A DNA stretch of 64,000 bases from Agrypnia vestita (Eukaryota; Arthropoda; Insecta; Trichoptera; Phryganeidae): NCBI GenBank assembly GCA_016648135.1, contig JADDOH010004268.1, forward strand, positions 1 to 64,000. The letters are read 5' to 3'. The notes beneath the pieces were generated by a model. The model made no database searches. It saw only the letters and a list, made by a program, of their open reading frames with translations, and was not told the origin of the DNA. How positions within the stretch are numbered: the first letter of the stretch is position 1; every line of letters starts with the position of its first letter. This document shows positions 21,957 through 34,109 of this stretch, piece after piece. The translations under genes were made by a program, and so were the position numbers.

Positions 21957-22278
21957 GTTGGAAAATCCATTGCACATAATAGATAAAATTAAATTTCAAC
22001 TCGCGACGATTAAGCAACGACATTTTAAATAAATTATTAATACAGAATTCATCTTTAATAATTTGGAAAACCCCACTACCTATCTACTTGGGGTCACCAC
22101 AACATGTTGTGTTGACACTCGCCATGAATAAATAATTTGTGATTACTTTAATTCTTTCGACTTCTTTCAGCGTTTATAAGAGAAATTAATTAATGAATCG
22201 ATATCTTGAGATGTGCTGGGTAGTAGAACTAGTGAAAAAATATAAAGTTTGGATTATTTAAGACATTGTGTTGTTTTT

Positions 22279-23600
22279 TTTTTTATTTATTTATTAACGC
22301 CCTACAGGGCTCTTACAAAAAAGTGTACATTTATAGAATGAATATTATGAATGAATGAAGAATGAAAATTAAATGATTGATCAAGAAAAAATAATAACAT
22401 ATAAAAATAATGATAACATTAAGGGGATAAATTAAGGGGGTATTCTAGTCTAGAAATTTTTAAATATCAAAAATTTTTTTTTTGTATATTTCGTAAGTTT
22501 AGACATTCAGAATTATGTCCTCAAAATAATTTTTCAAAATTCCAATTATTTACCGAGATACAACTATTTCGATGGCGCGGCAAGTAACCGGACCAAATCG
22601 AACAATAGAGGGAGCGACGTTGCCGATGGATTACCTCATAAAACCTTTCTTATATACTATACCTAAATAATGTATATTTAACTGAAGGTCATATTAACGT
22701 ATTTTTTTGAAATCTTTTCGTTCTACTATTTAGTTCAGGTTACTATCGAGACAATCTTGAAACATCGTTGACGTGCGTTCTCTGCGAATATTTTGAGTGA
22801 ATATTATAGTTTTTGTGTAAAATGGATAAAACAGTTCAAAAAATCCGTTAGAATTTTTTGTTTCAGATGATCACAAGGGTTGGAACCATGTCCGCCAGGA
22901 CATCCCTTTATTTTTGGACCCCCCACTTTACCAGCCGATAACTTTTTGAGTTTTAAATTTTTTATTATTTTTTTATTTTTGACGTATTCTTAAAATATAA
23001 ATAAACGAATCACAAATATATATACCAAAAATATTATTTGTTTCTTTTTTACAAAGCTCTAAAAAACGCCCGAAATTCGTGCCTCTAGACTAGAATACAC
23101 CCTTAAGTGGAAAGCAAATACTTGAAATAAAATACAAATATATAAAGATAAATATAATATAAAGTAAAAAGTAAAAAGCAAGTATATAACAAAGCAAACG
23201 AAAGTATAATATAATAAAAATTAAAAAAATAAAATAATATAGAGCGTAAAGCAATAGCACAAGCTCAGAAAATCATAAAATGTTCGCCGGCTATCCTAGT
23301 AGAATTTGTTACGAATATTTCATTAAAAAAGTGCGTTTGAGAATTTCGCAGCGTATTATATATATCTACTCCCATATTCATCATCTGTTTTATTTTCACC
23401 ATTTCACCATTACCGATACCAGAATCAATACCAGGTTTCTCCAAAACATTATTGAATTCTGATAGATTTTAGAGGCCTGGTACGAATTATATGCTTAGAA
23501 AGTACTCTGTAATTTTTCTATTCCTCCAATAGACTGCGGTGTGCCTATTCTGACGAATTTTGTGGACACGCATCATGTTAAGTGATATTGTATAATTTTT
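22279..23600 (-). pseudogene. LINE 3' relic split by a MITE
   Basis: On the minus strand the 3' end reads GAGCCCTGTAGGGCGTTAAT and an AATAAAT tail. Upstream, at about 23280-23600, broken frames encode RVHKIRQNRHTAVYWRNRK and TEYF-like pieces, LINE C-terminal sequence. The TTAA element at 22436-23102 interrupts it, so the MITE is younger. Confidence 0.6.
22436..23102. mobile_element. 667-bp TTAA-flanked MITE (piggyBac-like candidate)
   Basis: TTAA flanks both ends (22432-22435, 23103-23106). The 19-bp terminal inverted repeats begin GGGGGTATTCTAGTCTAGA with one mismatch. Inside, around 22821, an ATG opens MDKTVQKIR and runs into a stop, followed by TTTTTTGTTTCAG. That could be the start of a lost transposase gene and a leftover splice acceptor. 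The superfamily is an inference from the TTAA. Confidence 0.7.
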
Positions 23601-23705
23601 GATATCTTTTAAATTTTTCGTGAAATATGTATTTTTTACTTTGGTTAAATCTCGTATTTATATAGGTATAGTTAAGAATAATCGTTAGTACCAGCGATAA
23701 TTATA

Positions 23706-23818
23706 GGTAAACGCTTGTGCTACGAAAATAAAACTAACTTGCCGGTCTGGAGTAAAACTCGAACACCCGACCTTTGGATCACGAGGCGAGAGTCCTAACC
23801 ACAAGACCAACAAGCTAC
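23706..23818 (-). mobile_element. tRNA-derived SINE, copy 3 (truncated)
   Basis: The minus strand has CTTGTTGGTCTTGTGGTTAG and a degenerate B box. The 3' part after the AAGCG block is missing. Confidence 0.65.
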
Positions 23819-24157
23819 TCATTTGCTTTGTAATGTAACATAATTATTTTAATTTAACACTGAATTAATCTTTGTATTGCACGTTTTGAGTTATGTGGTA
23901 TCAAAATAGTTTAGAGCACTAAAAAAAGCTCTAAATAACTAAGTCAAAATTACGCCCATTGATGGGGGAGATTGCTTCTCTAAAAATTAAGGCAGTGAAA
24001 AAATAACTTAACGTGTACATAGAAAACGATTATTTCAGTGTTAAATAAAATAATATTAAAATTACAAAAACTCTTGTTCAGAGATGATAACACAGCTGCG
24101 TTTATTTATATATTTATATATCTATTTATAAGTACCTCGAAAACAATTTCTCGCGCT
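23819..24157. other. Upstream region of nuclease gene B
   Basis: AT-rich DNA between a SINE and the TATA box. No coding sequence is seen. Regulatory sites cannot be assigned from one copy. Confidence 0.35.
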
Positions 24158-24208
24158 TATAAATAGATTGATTCAACGATATGTCTTCACACGGCTAACA
24201 TTCAGTCG
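24158..24208 (+). promoter_or_regulatory. Core promoter of nuclease gene B
   Basis: A TATAAATA box is at 24158-24165. A TTCAC initiator-like site puts a start at A24189, 31 bases downstream, the usual spacing. A better match to the arthropod TCAGT initiator (TTCAGTCG at 24201-24208) is 46 bases downstream, rather far. The leader would be 19-34 bases before the ATG. Confidence 0.5.
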
Positions 24209-24222
24209 CACTTGCTGCAGTC

Positions 24223-24286
24223 ATGGTGGAACGATCTACTATTTTTCTGGCGCTGGTCCTGTTCCTCGATGCAAGTGCCCAAATAT
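24223..24286 (+). CDS. Nuclease B exon 1 (signal peptide)
   Basis: The ATG follows a short leader. The exon encodes a positively charged start, a leucine-rich core and an ASA cleavage site, ending in phase 1 at a GTAAGT donor. Confidence 0.8.
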
Positions 24287-27200
24287 GTAAGTATTCGCAG
24301 TCTACAACTACATATTTTGTAAATTTTGTATTAAACAAAATTATTTCACATTATTTTAATCAAAAAAATATTAATACTCATTAACACGTTATTAAAATAG
24401 ATCAACGAAAATGATAGGAACTTTTTTACTACATTTATGTTATTTTTACAAGTTATAGCGAATATGTTATCTTCGAATATGAGAAGTAACTGTGATCTTT
24501 CGCATCCTATATATAATCTGTGTTCTGCATACTAGTTAAGTTCTTTTGTCACTGCTTTAATTTTAAGAAAAGCATGTGGGACTGAACCTATTTTATTTCA
24601 ACGGTTTGCCAAATGCGTCTGGGTCATTGCTCTGTCCGTTTGCACCTTGTTCTGAGCTGTTTGCAAAATTCGTGTTCTGAGCTCCCCAATCTGTGAGTGT
24701 GGACAAGAGGAAAAGGATTTGAACCATCGTTTTTCAATTGCATTTTAAATATCGGTCCTCAGTCCCAACTCCAGGATTTTGCAGATCTTAATGTCCCTTT
24801 CCTTATAAATATCCAGCTCTTGCTTGAAAGTATTGAAAGTTTTACTAAGATTATTAAAGAGCAATTTCATTGAGCTGTAATGTTTATGTAGATAACCTAT
24901 GGACTAGTATTTGGCAAAAACATCCCCTTAATGGGTGACGCCATTAAATTTAAAAAAAAACTATTTTATTTATATAATTAACAATTTTAATTACTTAATT
25001 TTACATATTATTTCATTTTAGCTCCCTGTATTCCTAGTTTTTGAAGTTACAATATTTGATGTGTACTTAAGTAAGAATCAATTTATTCATTTACTAAAAA
25101 TAATAAATAAAAAAAACTGATTCAAACAGCGTACAATCGTGAGATTCATCCATCGCATCAGTGTTTTTTTTAATTTAAAAATTATTATTACTTATACGCT
25201 GTTTCCTCCAAATTTTTATCGAATGATTTGGCAATGTAGTATGTAATTAAAATGTCTCAAAAATTTAAATTTTTTCATATTTTGTATATATTTGTTTATG
25301 GATTAATAAAAATGATGTGTTTTCTTTATTATTTCATGCGAGTAAGAATTTGACAATTTATAATTTAAATACTGAAAAATTTTAATGAAGAAATATTTGG
25401 AACATATTAAATTGTAATTTTTTTTTGTTTTGAAAAAATAAATATCTCAGGGTATAAAAAGAAAAGTTTTGAGAAAAATAACTTTCTTTCGTAAAATTTT
25501 TTCAACGTGGCTGCGTGTCTGTAATTTATACTTTCGTTCATTCTTTTGATGGCTATTTAACGAAGAAATTCTCTTTTTTGTCGCCGGAATTGTGAAGCCT
25601 TTCGTGTTTTAGTTTCCTCGTTTCGTACGATAAAAAGAATCGGTGGGTTCCAGCCGGGAATCGGGAAGAGATTTGATGTCGCGGAGTTTGATCAGTTTCT
25701 TTTTCACGGGGTTGGGAAGAATATACGCTGTATGCTGATGAAGGGACCATTAACCTCGGAATATGTTGACTATTCAAAAAGTGCTTTCTTTTTATTGATA
25801 TTAAAATAATTTTTTGTTTATTTTGTATGGTTACAGCCCCAGGATGCAAATGGGATTTGAACAAGGACCTTCCGAAAATGGATCCACTGTACTACCAGGC
25901 TTCCAGTCCTTCAAGCTTGATTATTCCAGGATCATCTGGAATAACTTTGCAAGAAAATGAAAACATGACTCTTATATGTATCGGAAAGTCTAATACTATA
26001 TTCGGAACTGGTGATTACCCTATATAATTAAATAATTATTTGATTTATTAAGCCCTTGTTTGGATAAAGACGTTTCGTAAGGCTTAGTACATTTGATAAC
26101 CAACATCAAGAGTTACAAGATTCTTCTTCTTCTTAATATGCACTATCTATTCAGCGAACTTTGGCTATTATCACTTTATTTACTGAATAGCTCTTTAGTA
26201 GACTAGTCAAACCACTGTCAGATTTTTCAGCCGTGATGTTCTCCGTCTTCCAGGGCCCCCAATTCCTTGTTTAATGAGATGCAAGATCTCATACTTCTCT
26301 GAATGACTCTTCACCTGCAGAGATATTGAATTATTCACATTTTATTGTTTTAATTACTTCTTTTTTAATTCATCCGAATCATAACATTTGTAAGTCTTCG
26401 GTAAGCGTTCTATTCCAATTCATAAAGTAATATTAAGAATGCGTAGCATCGGAACATTTGCCTTCGTAATCCAAGGTTAATATCATGACTGCGGAATATC
26501 TTTTGTGTGCTTGATAAAGATTGCACGAGCTGGTTTCAAAATTAATTATTTTGATTATGGTAGTTTTCAGTATTATTTTGAATTAACTCTTCAATAACAT
26601 CGTGTCAAGTTGCACTTGTATTGATTTGCAGTTGATAGTTCAGGGTGTCACATATAATCGGTATGGACGAGACATTTACTCTAAGTAGTAGAGATTCACA
26701 TTAAAAGCGTGTACAAAAACATCATTCGCACGTGCATTTCTATTCATGTTATTCACTTTCAAAAATAACATATATAGTACAAAAGATTAATATATTCATA
26801 CAACTATACTAATGTTTAAGGTCAAGATATGTGTTAAGTTTATTGTTACTTGCGATTAACAGACTATAAATTTAAAAGATTTTGACAGAAATTTTTTGTT
26901 TCAGGAAAACAGGAGTTGACTCTGCCTTGCATCACCAGTAATAAATTGCTATATAACGGTACACCATACCCTCTCAACAACTTTTACTGTGCAGCCAATA
27001 CACTTAGTGATGTTTTAATTACAACGAATCCTTGCGCCAATGGTCATGGAACACTCATGAATCTTGGGTAAACATTATATATATATATGTATATATATAT
27101 ATTTTTTGTATATATATATATAACAACCTGACCGTCAACAGGTCATTAATGACCCTAATGGATGATCCTAAAGTTACCTTATAGTACAAAGTATATGAAC

Positions 27201-30200
27201 ATTTTGAATGATATAATTACACAATACACTTTTTACGATAAATTAATAATAAGTAATGAATAACGAATCAGTAATAAATAATAATAAAATAAATTGTAAA
27301 TTATATTCAGTATAATATAAAGACTATCACAAATCAATAAATACAAAAACAAATGATTTCTAGATAAACAAGTTTACGGCGATTGCAAGGGTTTCGAGGT
27401 GTATCTATGACGAGTATGTAGGTATTACACGCTAAGGCGACTATCAACCAAGTTTATCAATATTTCACTTTTGAACTGAGCCTGTGTCATAAAGAATATA
27501 TCAAGGTTGCCGTCTCTGGATGATATCTCGTTATGTGGTTGATCATTCTAGGTAGAGGAGAGAAATAGCATAGATTGGTGTTGTAAAACTTAGTGTGAAA
27601 AAGGCTTGGCGATCTCATTGATTGGACAGGGATGTTTATGTATATTTGTGACTGTATAAAGGGGGTGTCTAGATTTCTATTGACTATTTTTCTTCTTTTT
27701 TCTAAGGAGATTAGATTAGGTGAAAATTTTCGAGTCTCTTGGCATATATATCAAATGAATAGACTTAGTCGATATGTCAAAGATTTAATAAATTTTTTTG
27801 ATTTTTTCTACTCTGTTATTGTGGATATCGTAATTGAGTGACTGGATTGTTGATGAGAATTCAAATAGGCTCCTAATTAGGGATTTTTACATATTAATTG
27901 GCACTGAAGTATCGGAAAATTCTATCGTTGTTCTGAGAACAAAACCGAGAGTTTTGGAAGCTAATTTTGCGATATCATCTACACGGTAATTAAATTTGAG
28001 AGAGGGTTCAGAGATTCCCAGGTTTTTAATTAATTGGTAAGGAATTTAGTATTGTTCCGCTGATGCTGTGTAAAAATAATATAGATCTATGTTTTTTCGT
28101 GATAGATACTGAGTTGCACTTATCAAAATAGATAAATTTGATATATGTAAAACAAATCAGACGAATCAATTAGAAAGATATATACAGAAAAATACCTTAG
28201 CCCTGGGAAATGAATCCGGAACATTCCCTTACCGCGGTACTGTATATACTGCCTTTTTCGCCACAAAAACCATCTATGATTACGAAAAATTTGAGACATG
28301 TGTGGAGGTCTTAAGTTAATGATACTTATACATTTTTAAATAGCTATAAATTTAATATAAATTTTTTTTTATCAACAATTTTTTTTTTTAATGTATATGA
28401 ATATAGCCCATTGTTATTAAAACGTTTTGTTACCTAAAACATTATACAATTAATTTTCCAGGTACCTGCAGTCCAATGAAAAGGACTTTCTGCAATTAAA
28501 TCACTAATACTTCATACACCTATTTATAATGGGTGATGTGCTGTCATTTTTGGGGTTTTTAAAAGCGGATAAATAAATTATTGCTTTCTTACAAACTGCA
28601 CAATGATACAAATCGCGTTTTCTGGCCGCATAATAACAAAGCTTGTGATATCAATGGTCCATCTCGTACACCACATTTAACTGCACCAAGAGAATACGGT
28701 ATAAAGCCAATAAAATTTCCTAGTATTCATTTCATTCATCAAGTTATCCTGAAAATGTTCCGAAAACCTTTCAATAATGCAACTATAATAATCCCAAAAA
28801 CCTTTACGTAATGCAAGATAGGTGCAAAAAGGTGATCTTTATCTAAGCCATTTTCATCCTTATACTCGTACATGTCTTAAAATTTTTCGACAAAAAATCA
28901 CACGGTACGGGATTGTATTGAAAAATTTCAAACTATTTTTTCCGGTATAGCTTTTTTGGAGAGCATTTTTAATAGTATATAGCTTTGGAAAGCCTTCCCA
29001 TCCTTGATTTTCGAGGGCAATGAACATCCTTAATATATTTTCCAAGGAAAATTCATTATCAAAGTATGTAAAAGCGACAAGCTCTTCAGACAGATACCAC
29101 AAATGTAATATTTCGAGTTTTTTTTTACCTCACTTCACTTGTAAACGTTATTATATGGCAGGATCATAAATTCTGTTTAAGAACGAAAGCTACGTATTTT
29201 CTCAAAAACTCTGGTCGCGATATATCCGAAGTCTCATTTGAAAGAAAAATGATCTTTTAACAGACTATACGATTTAATAAATTCGAATTCTCGAGTATGA
29301 GATTATTTTTTAATTTTTATTATTATAATTTCTTGAATATTGTTATATTAATGACAGTGAAATTTTCTTAGTACGCATGTAAAATTTAATTTAATTAATC
29401 GATATTTTAATAGTTTTATAGATATGGATATACATATAATTTACGGATACTGCAATATAGGAAACAGAACATTTAATTTTTCTCTTTTTTAAAACGATAT
29501 ATTTAACAACTTGTTGATAAATATTAATGTCTGAATTGCACCACTTCTTTTTCAAACTTTATGCAATCAATTTATAATTAAAATATATGTTCTTTATTTG
29601 AAAATATAGAGATTAAGTGTACCAAAGATAACTCTATTGCATGAAAATTAAAATAGTATTTCGGGGTTATAATTTTTTTTGATGTTTTAACAATATATTC
29701 GTTCATATTTTTTTAAGGAAATACTTCAAGGATGAATGGATCTATCATAATAAAATTGATCAAAAGCCTGTTTAGCTATGGGTTTTGCAAAATGATTTAA
29801 TAAGTTTACGTTACTTTAGCAAATCAAGAGCAAATACGAAAATCGTGTACGGGGACTCTTAAATACGATTCCTATTGTTTAAAATAATACGGGAGAGGGA
29901 TGTGTTCAACCTACCCATGGCTTATTGACTGCATCACCTTAGTCCAAACATGTCACTGCACGCAGTGACATGTTTGGACTAAGGTGATGCAGTCATTGCT
30001 ATAAACGGCGCGTATTTTCGGTACTTTGATTAATGTTGATGACCGCTAAAATTAATTTAAATGTAAAATTAAAAAAACGCGTGTATTTTTTTGGCTATTG
30101 AAAGCATATGAGGTGTATGGATGCAAAACCGCCACTATCTATATGGGCTACATATGGATAGTGGTGGTTTTGCATCCATACGCCACATATAAGGGTGCTT

Positions 30201-33200
30201 CGATTAAAGTTTTTTTTTTATTTGAGGAAACTAAAAATATGTTTTTAAGACATTTTTATTGCTTGGGTACATAACGCAATTCATCATCAAATTTGAATTG
30301 TTGTTTCAGTTGATTATTGAATATAGTTTGCAAAAAATATTTCAAAATCTTAAACCTGTCGATAGTAAATATACGTTTGTTCCATGTATCTAAAGATTCT
30401 TTAAAGAGACTGAAGTATCGTATACATAGTTGGGATTATTTTTAGAAGAGAACTGGTGGTTAAATATTTAAGTAACACTGTTTGTTTTCAGATTTAATTC
30501 TTCAAAGGGATTTGCAAAACAAGTAGAAGTCTGCTACGATACGACAAATGAAGCAGCAATCTATGCCACTAATACAATTTATGGAAAATCTATAGTGCGT
30601 AAGTTGTTAATCTATAAAATTATACACAATTTCCAACGATTACAATGAAAACATTAAAAAATTCCAATTCCCATTAAAAATATATATTTTTTATTTGTCT
30701 TATTAAAATGTATCAATGTTTCAACTCATGAATAAAGAAGTTAAGCAAATAATATAATTTTTAAAATATGTGTGATTTTTTTTTATTACTTTTTTGATCT
30801 CTTAATGTGATATTTAATAGTTTTAGTTACTATGTGTATTTATAAATATAGTGCGTCATCTATCAATCAGTGTTAATCAGTCTTGGTCAGTCTCAATCAG
30901 AGCGGCGCACACTGTGATATATTCCAAATCTAGCGGAACTTAATACAATGGATACTAATTTAATTTTTATCTCCGGATGTAATGAATAGATTATTATGAA
31001 ACTTTTTCTGAATGTTCTTAAATATATTCTTTATATGTACACATAACTAAAATCTATTCAAATTCATAGAGTTTCATGCAAGAAAAAAAGCAAAAGTCAG
31101 TTCATTCGACTTATATTTGCACAAATTGAGCTTGTTTTATATACAACATGTCACGTAATTAACGAGAACCCTGAAAGAACTTTGTTAAGAATCGGCTACT
31201 AGTCTAAAATGTTTAAGCAACCATGACCTAATGTCAAGAGTTATGGAGATATGCAATATCAAAGTTTGCATTTTTTTTAAAAATATTTATGACTTATTTT
31301 TTGCAAACTATCATTCTAGTTACTTATATCGATTATGAAAAATTCATTCAAAAATACAACTTCAATAAAATGATAAAATCCTTGTAAAAAAGAACATTTT
31401 TCAATTTTTGTAATTAATCGGATCTTGCGAAGGGTGGAACACTGTTTTCGCTTTCTTGATAAGATGGTAAGCTGGATAAATATTTAAAATTTTACCCCTC
31501 GACTGTTGTTTCAGTGTGTTATACTGGTGGGTACTCAATTTGGCATTGACCATTAGTGTCAAGGCGGCTTCTAGAGAGAGTTTGGCTCTGGTACTCAAAA
31601 AATTTTTCTCGCTTTTTTTATTAGAGTAGCTCAGTAAGGAGACTCAGCAGCTACCTCTTTCATTTGATTGGCTGCATCCCATTTCCCGGATGATCTCAGA
31701 CTAACTTCAGTGGCGACCGTTAATTCTTCTTGAGTTTTTGTAGAAACTAGATTTATGATTTTTCTCTTTTGGATTTTTGAAATACATTTTCGAATGACTT
31801 CAAAGGCCTACCTGATCTTGTACAATCTCGTAAACTTGCTGAACTTGAGGATGGAAGCAGGTCGAGAAACTATATCTTCAAACCACCCATCATATTCAGC
31901 CAAAAATTTCGATAATTTTCTACAGCTTTTCTCCAACTTCATGTCTATTTTTACGCTAAGATTGCTAACGTACATTTTTAGTTCTCAAGGCGTGCTTTTC
32001 GAATCAACCTGGTTGTGTTTTTGTATTATAAAATTCTAAATGCACCTGTTTTGAGCCTTTTTTGCCACTTAAAAGCCATACTTAACATATTTATCTTTTC
32101 ATTATTGTAGGTACTCCTAAAGAAAATTAAAAAATATTGTATGAGTGTCGAAAAAACGTGCCGCCAAATTTAATGAAATCTTACAGAATATGAACCAAAG
32201 CAGTAAATAAAATTATTTTCACGTTGGGTACCCATGGATATTTATTGTAAAATCAAAGCAAAGTCACACTTCTTCAAAAATATATTACAATTTCGATATA
32301 TTCGATATATGTATTTCGATATAAATGTCTTTGTATCTGGCAATAAAATACAGTACAGTTGTAGTACAGTTTACTTTGTAAAGTAGCCATAGACGTGAAG
32401 ATAAAAAATATATGTGTATTAGTAACTGTACTTCGAAATAAATTCACTTTATTCTTGATCACAATGACTCAAATTAACGACGGTCTATGCAAGTGTCACT
32501 TTGCCAGGTTGCCATATGAAAACCAGTGCTGTTATTTAGCAAATAATTATCAAAATATATAGTCTAGGTAATTAGCTACTGTGTATGTTTTACTAATTTT
32601 TATTTTCTCGGTTTTTAATTTTTTAATAAAGTTCCGCTAGATTGCGAATATATTACAGCGTGCGGCGGAGGTTCGCCCGATTCGGTGGCGAAGATTCAAA
32701 TTCTGCCATCGCCTCTTACCCCTCCATAGAAATCATTTTATTCTCAGTCATCGCTTTCTGGAACTCCCTTTGTTTCCAGGTGATAACGAGTCAGCAGTTC
32801 GTTCAGAGAGATCTAAATTTGCTTTAACGGCAAAACCACATGTATTGCGTAGAAGGAAGGTCGATGCATCTTATTAATACGATTAAAAAAAAATTAATAC
32901 CTTCACAAACCTTATTTTTTAATTACAGACGCTGAAGTTGGTTCCGACCGTCCGTCATTTCGAAACCAAGGCCTAACTTTTGGGACAAGAACGGCCAATC
33001 AATACAAACAAACCGAACAGTTGAAGCGATTTACTCTACTTTTAGGATCAAATCAAGCAACCAAATACCTCAACACTACTTCCTATTTAGCAAGAGGTCA
33101 TTTGGCGCCAGATGCCGATTTTCTTTTAAGAAGCTGGAGTACGGCAACTTATTTTTATGTCAATGCAGCTCCAGAATGGCAGGTTGTAAACGCGGGAAAC

Positions 33201-33596
33201 TGGCTACGCGTTGAGAAGATTGCAAGGCATGCGGCTGCTTCGAGACAGGAAGCTTTAACTATTTTTACCGGAACATTTGGAGTACTGCAGCTTCCCAACG
33301 AAAGTGGTACATTGACAGACATCTACCTGCTTGATAATGGGAAATTACCTGTACCAAAATGGATCTGGAAAATTATTTATTCTCCTGCAACACAACAAGG
33401 CATTGCTTTTGTCACACTGAACAACCCTCACGTTGATATGATAAGCGATAGTGAACTTCTGTGTCCAAATATTTGTTCCGAGTCAAACTGGAATGATTTT
33501 ACTAAAGGTTTTACTTATTGCTGCGATGTGAATCAATTTATAGGAAATTCAATGAGTCACTTGTCAATTTCCGGGCTTCTCCTGGGAACCGTGTAA
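24223..33596 (+). CDS. Secreted DNA/RNA non-specific endonuclease, dsRNase-like (copy B, five exons)
   Basis: Joining 24223-24286, 25837-26010, 26905-27067, 30492-30598 and 32929-33596 gives one 391-residue protein with all splice phases in agreement. It starts with a signal peptide (MVERSTIFLALVLFLDASA), so it is secreted. The N-terminal half carries the cysteine-containing region seen in insect dsRNases (PGCKWDLNKDLP). The C-terminal half is the Endonuclease_NS fold: RGH with catalytic His227, and NAAPEWQVVNAGNW with Asn257 exactly 30 residues later, as in Serratia nuclease. In insects such enzymes are gut or haemolymph nucleases that degrade dsRNA and DNA, with Mg2+ at the active site. The exact substrate cannot be told from sequence. 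The length is near the family's usual 390-450. Copy A upstream is the closest relative. Confidence 0.85.
24287..25836 (+). other. Intron 1 of nuclease B
   Basis: This 1550-base intron contains a LINE relic on the plus strand at about 24590-24860, where a CECGQEEKDLNH block is readable, the zinc-binding end of some LINE proteins. The rest is AT-rich. Confidence 0.7.
25837..26010 (+). CDS. Nuclease B exon 2
   Basis: A 174-base exon begins after GGTTACAG, encodes PGCKWDLNKDLPKMDPLYY onward and ends in phase 1 at GTGATT. Reading on past the donor meets a TAA after six codons, which supports the donor. No equivalent was found upstream of block A. Confidence 0.8.
26011..26904 (+). other. Intron 2 of nuclease B
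   Basis: An 894-base intron. Homology with block A begins at about 26790, 115 bases before exon 3. No gene is seen inside. Confidence 0.65.
26905..27067 (+). CDS. Nuclease B exon 3
   Basis: 163 bases, acceptor TTTCAG and donor GTAAAC. It encodes KQELTLPCITSNKL onward with two cysteines and ends ...GTLMNLG. Confidence 0.82.
27122..28137 (-). pseudogene. LINE 3' relic in intron 3 (copy B)
   Basis: Same relic as at 13258-14320, ending on the minus strand in CCTGTTGACGGTCAGGTTGT. It lacks one of the 60-bp tandem units of copy A. Confidence 0.65.
28138..28574. mobile_element. 437-bp insertion specific to copy B
   Basis: Copy A has an uninterrupted CATAAATAATTG at this point. In B the insert is flanked by ATAAAT on both sides (28132-28137 and 28569-28574), which looks like a target duplication. 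The insert has no terminal inverted repeats and no frame I recognise. Confidence 0.55.
29926..29995. repeat. 70-bp perfect palindrome in intron 3 of copy B
   Basis: Arms of 34 bases at 29926-29959 and 29962-29995 are exact reverse complements around a two-base spacer. Copy A has only the right arm. Confidence 0.92.
30113..30186. repeat. Foldback sequence (copy B)
   Basis: Arms with GTATGGATGCAAAACC and its complement surround a short centre, with a few mismatches. It corresponds to the broken foldback at 15815-15900. Confidence 0.75.
30492..30598 (+). CDS. Nuclease B exon 4
   Basis: 107 bases between TTTTCAG and GTAAGT. It encodes FNSSKGFAKQVEVCYD onward and ends in phase 1. Confidence 0.82.
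30599..32928 (+). other. Intron 4 of nuclease B
   Basis: The intron is 2330 bases against 305 in copy A. The extra 2.0 kb lies at about 30724-32750 and holds repeat-derived sequence, described separately. Confidence 0.75.
30724..32750 (-). mobile_element. Insertion in intron 4 with a degenerate coding remnant
   Basis: Copy A reads straight through this point. On the minus strand from about 32000 to 31400 one can follow a broken protein with LSRPASILKFSKF-like, EVSLRSSGKWDAANQ and AALTLMVNAKLSTHQYNTLK pieces. It includes at least one stop and frame changes. It looks like a transposon-encoded protein of a type I cannot name. The part near 31320 matches the old repeat at 10440. Exact ends and target duplication are not resolved. 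Confidence 0.5.
32929..33596 (+). CDS. Nuclease B exon 5 (catalytic domain)
   Basis: It begins after TTACAG, completes the His codon split by intron 4 and runs to TAA at 33594-33596. It carries RGH (His227), the NAAPEW...NAGNW block and the closing YCCDVNQF segment. An AATAAA poly(A) signal is at 33703-33708. It lacks five residues (TKTEW in copy A) and two more near the end. Confidence 0.87.
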
Positions 33597-34109
33597 ATAA
33601 TTTATGGCACAAAATTGAGAAACTTCTAAAATATAAAAAAAATCATTAAGCTGTTGAAATATAAATAAGTTTTTCTGTATGCATAGGAGCTTTTCTATTT
33701 TAAATAAACTAACATCATACTTCTACAAGCAAGAAATAATAAATAATACATTTTTTAAATAATTTTAAATGTATCTTTACCATATCTTGAAACATGTTAA
33801 ATGATATATTACCCCTGAAATGTATGTTAATGGAAACATTATTTCTTTTACACGTGCACTAAAAGTAAATCTGTAAATTTAAAGTGTACCATATTCACAT
33901 AAGTGAATAAGTTTTTTTTTATTAAATCTGAGAAGAAGATCACTTCTCAAATGAGCTCAGTCTTAAAAGAATTACTGCATTTTAAGGGACACCGCAAGTA
34001 CTTGACCACTGGGCATCTGTTTGAATTCTAATCAGAATAGTTGTAAATAAGGTTTTTTAAATGAAAACACATTATATTTGCTCAGTTCTATGATACCCAT
34101 TTAAAAAAA
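33597..34109. other. 3' flank of nuclease B
   Basis: The sequence contains the poly(A) signal and otherwise matches 17314-17835 of block A. No other gene is seen. Confidence 0.6.

Larger units (their letters stand above)
27068..30491 (+). other. Intron 3 of nuclease B
   Basis: A 3424-base intron homologous to that of copy A. It has a (TA)n stretch at 27078-27122, a LINE relic on the minus strand, a 437-bp insertion at 28138-28574 and two palindromes at 29926-29995 and 30113-30186. Confidence 0.75.
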
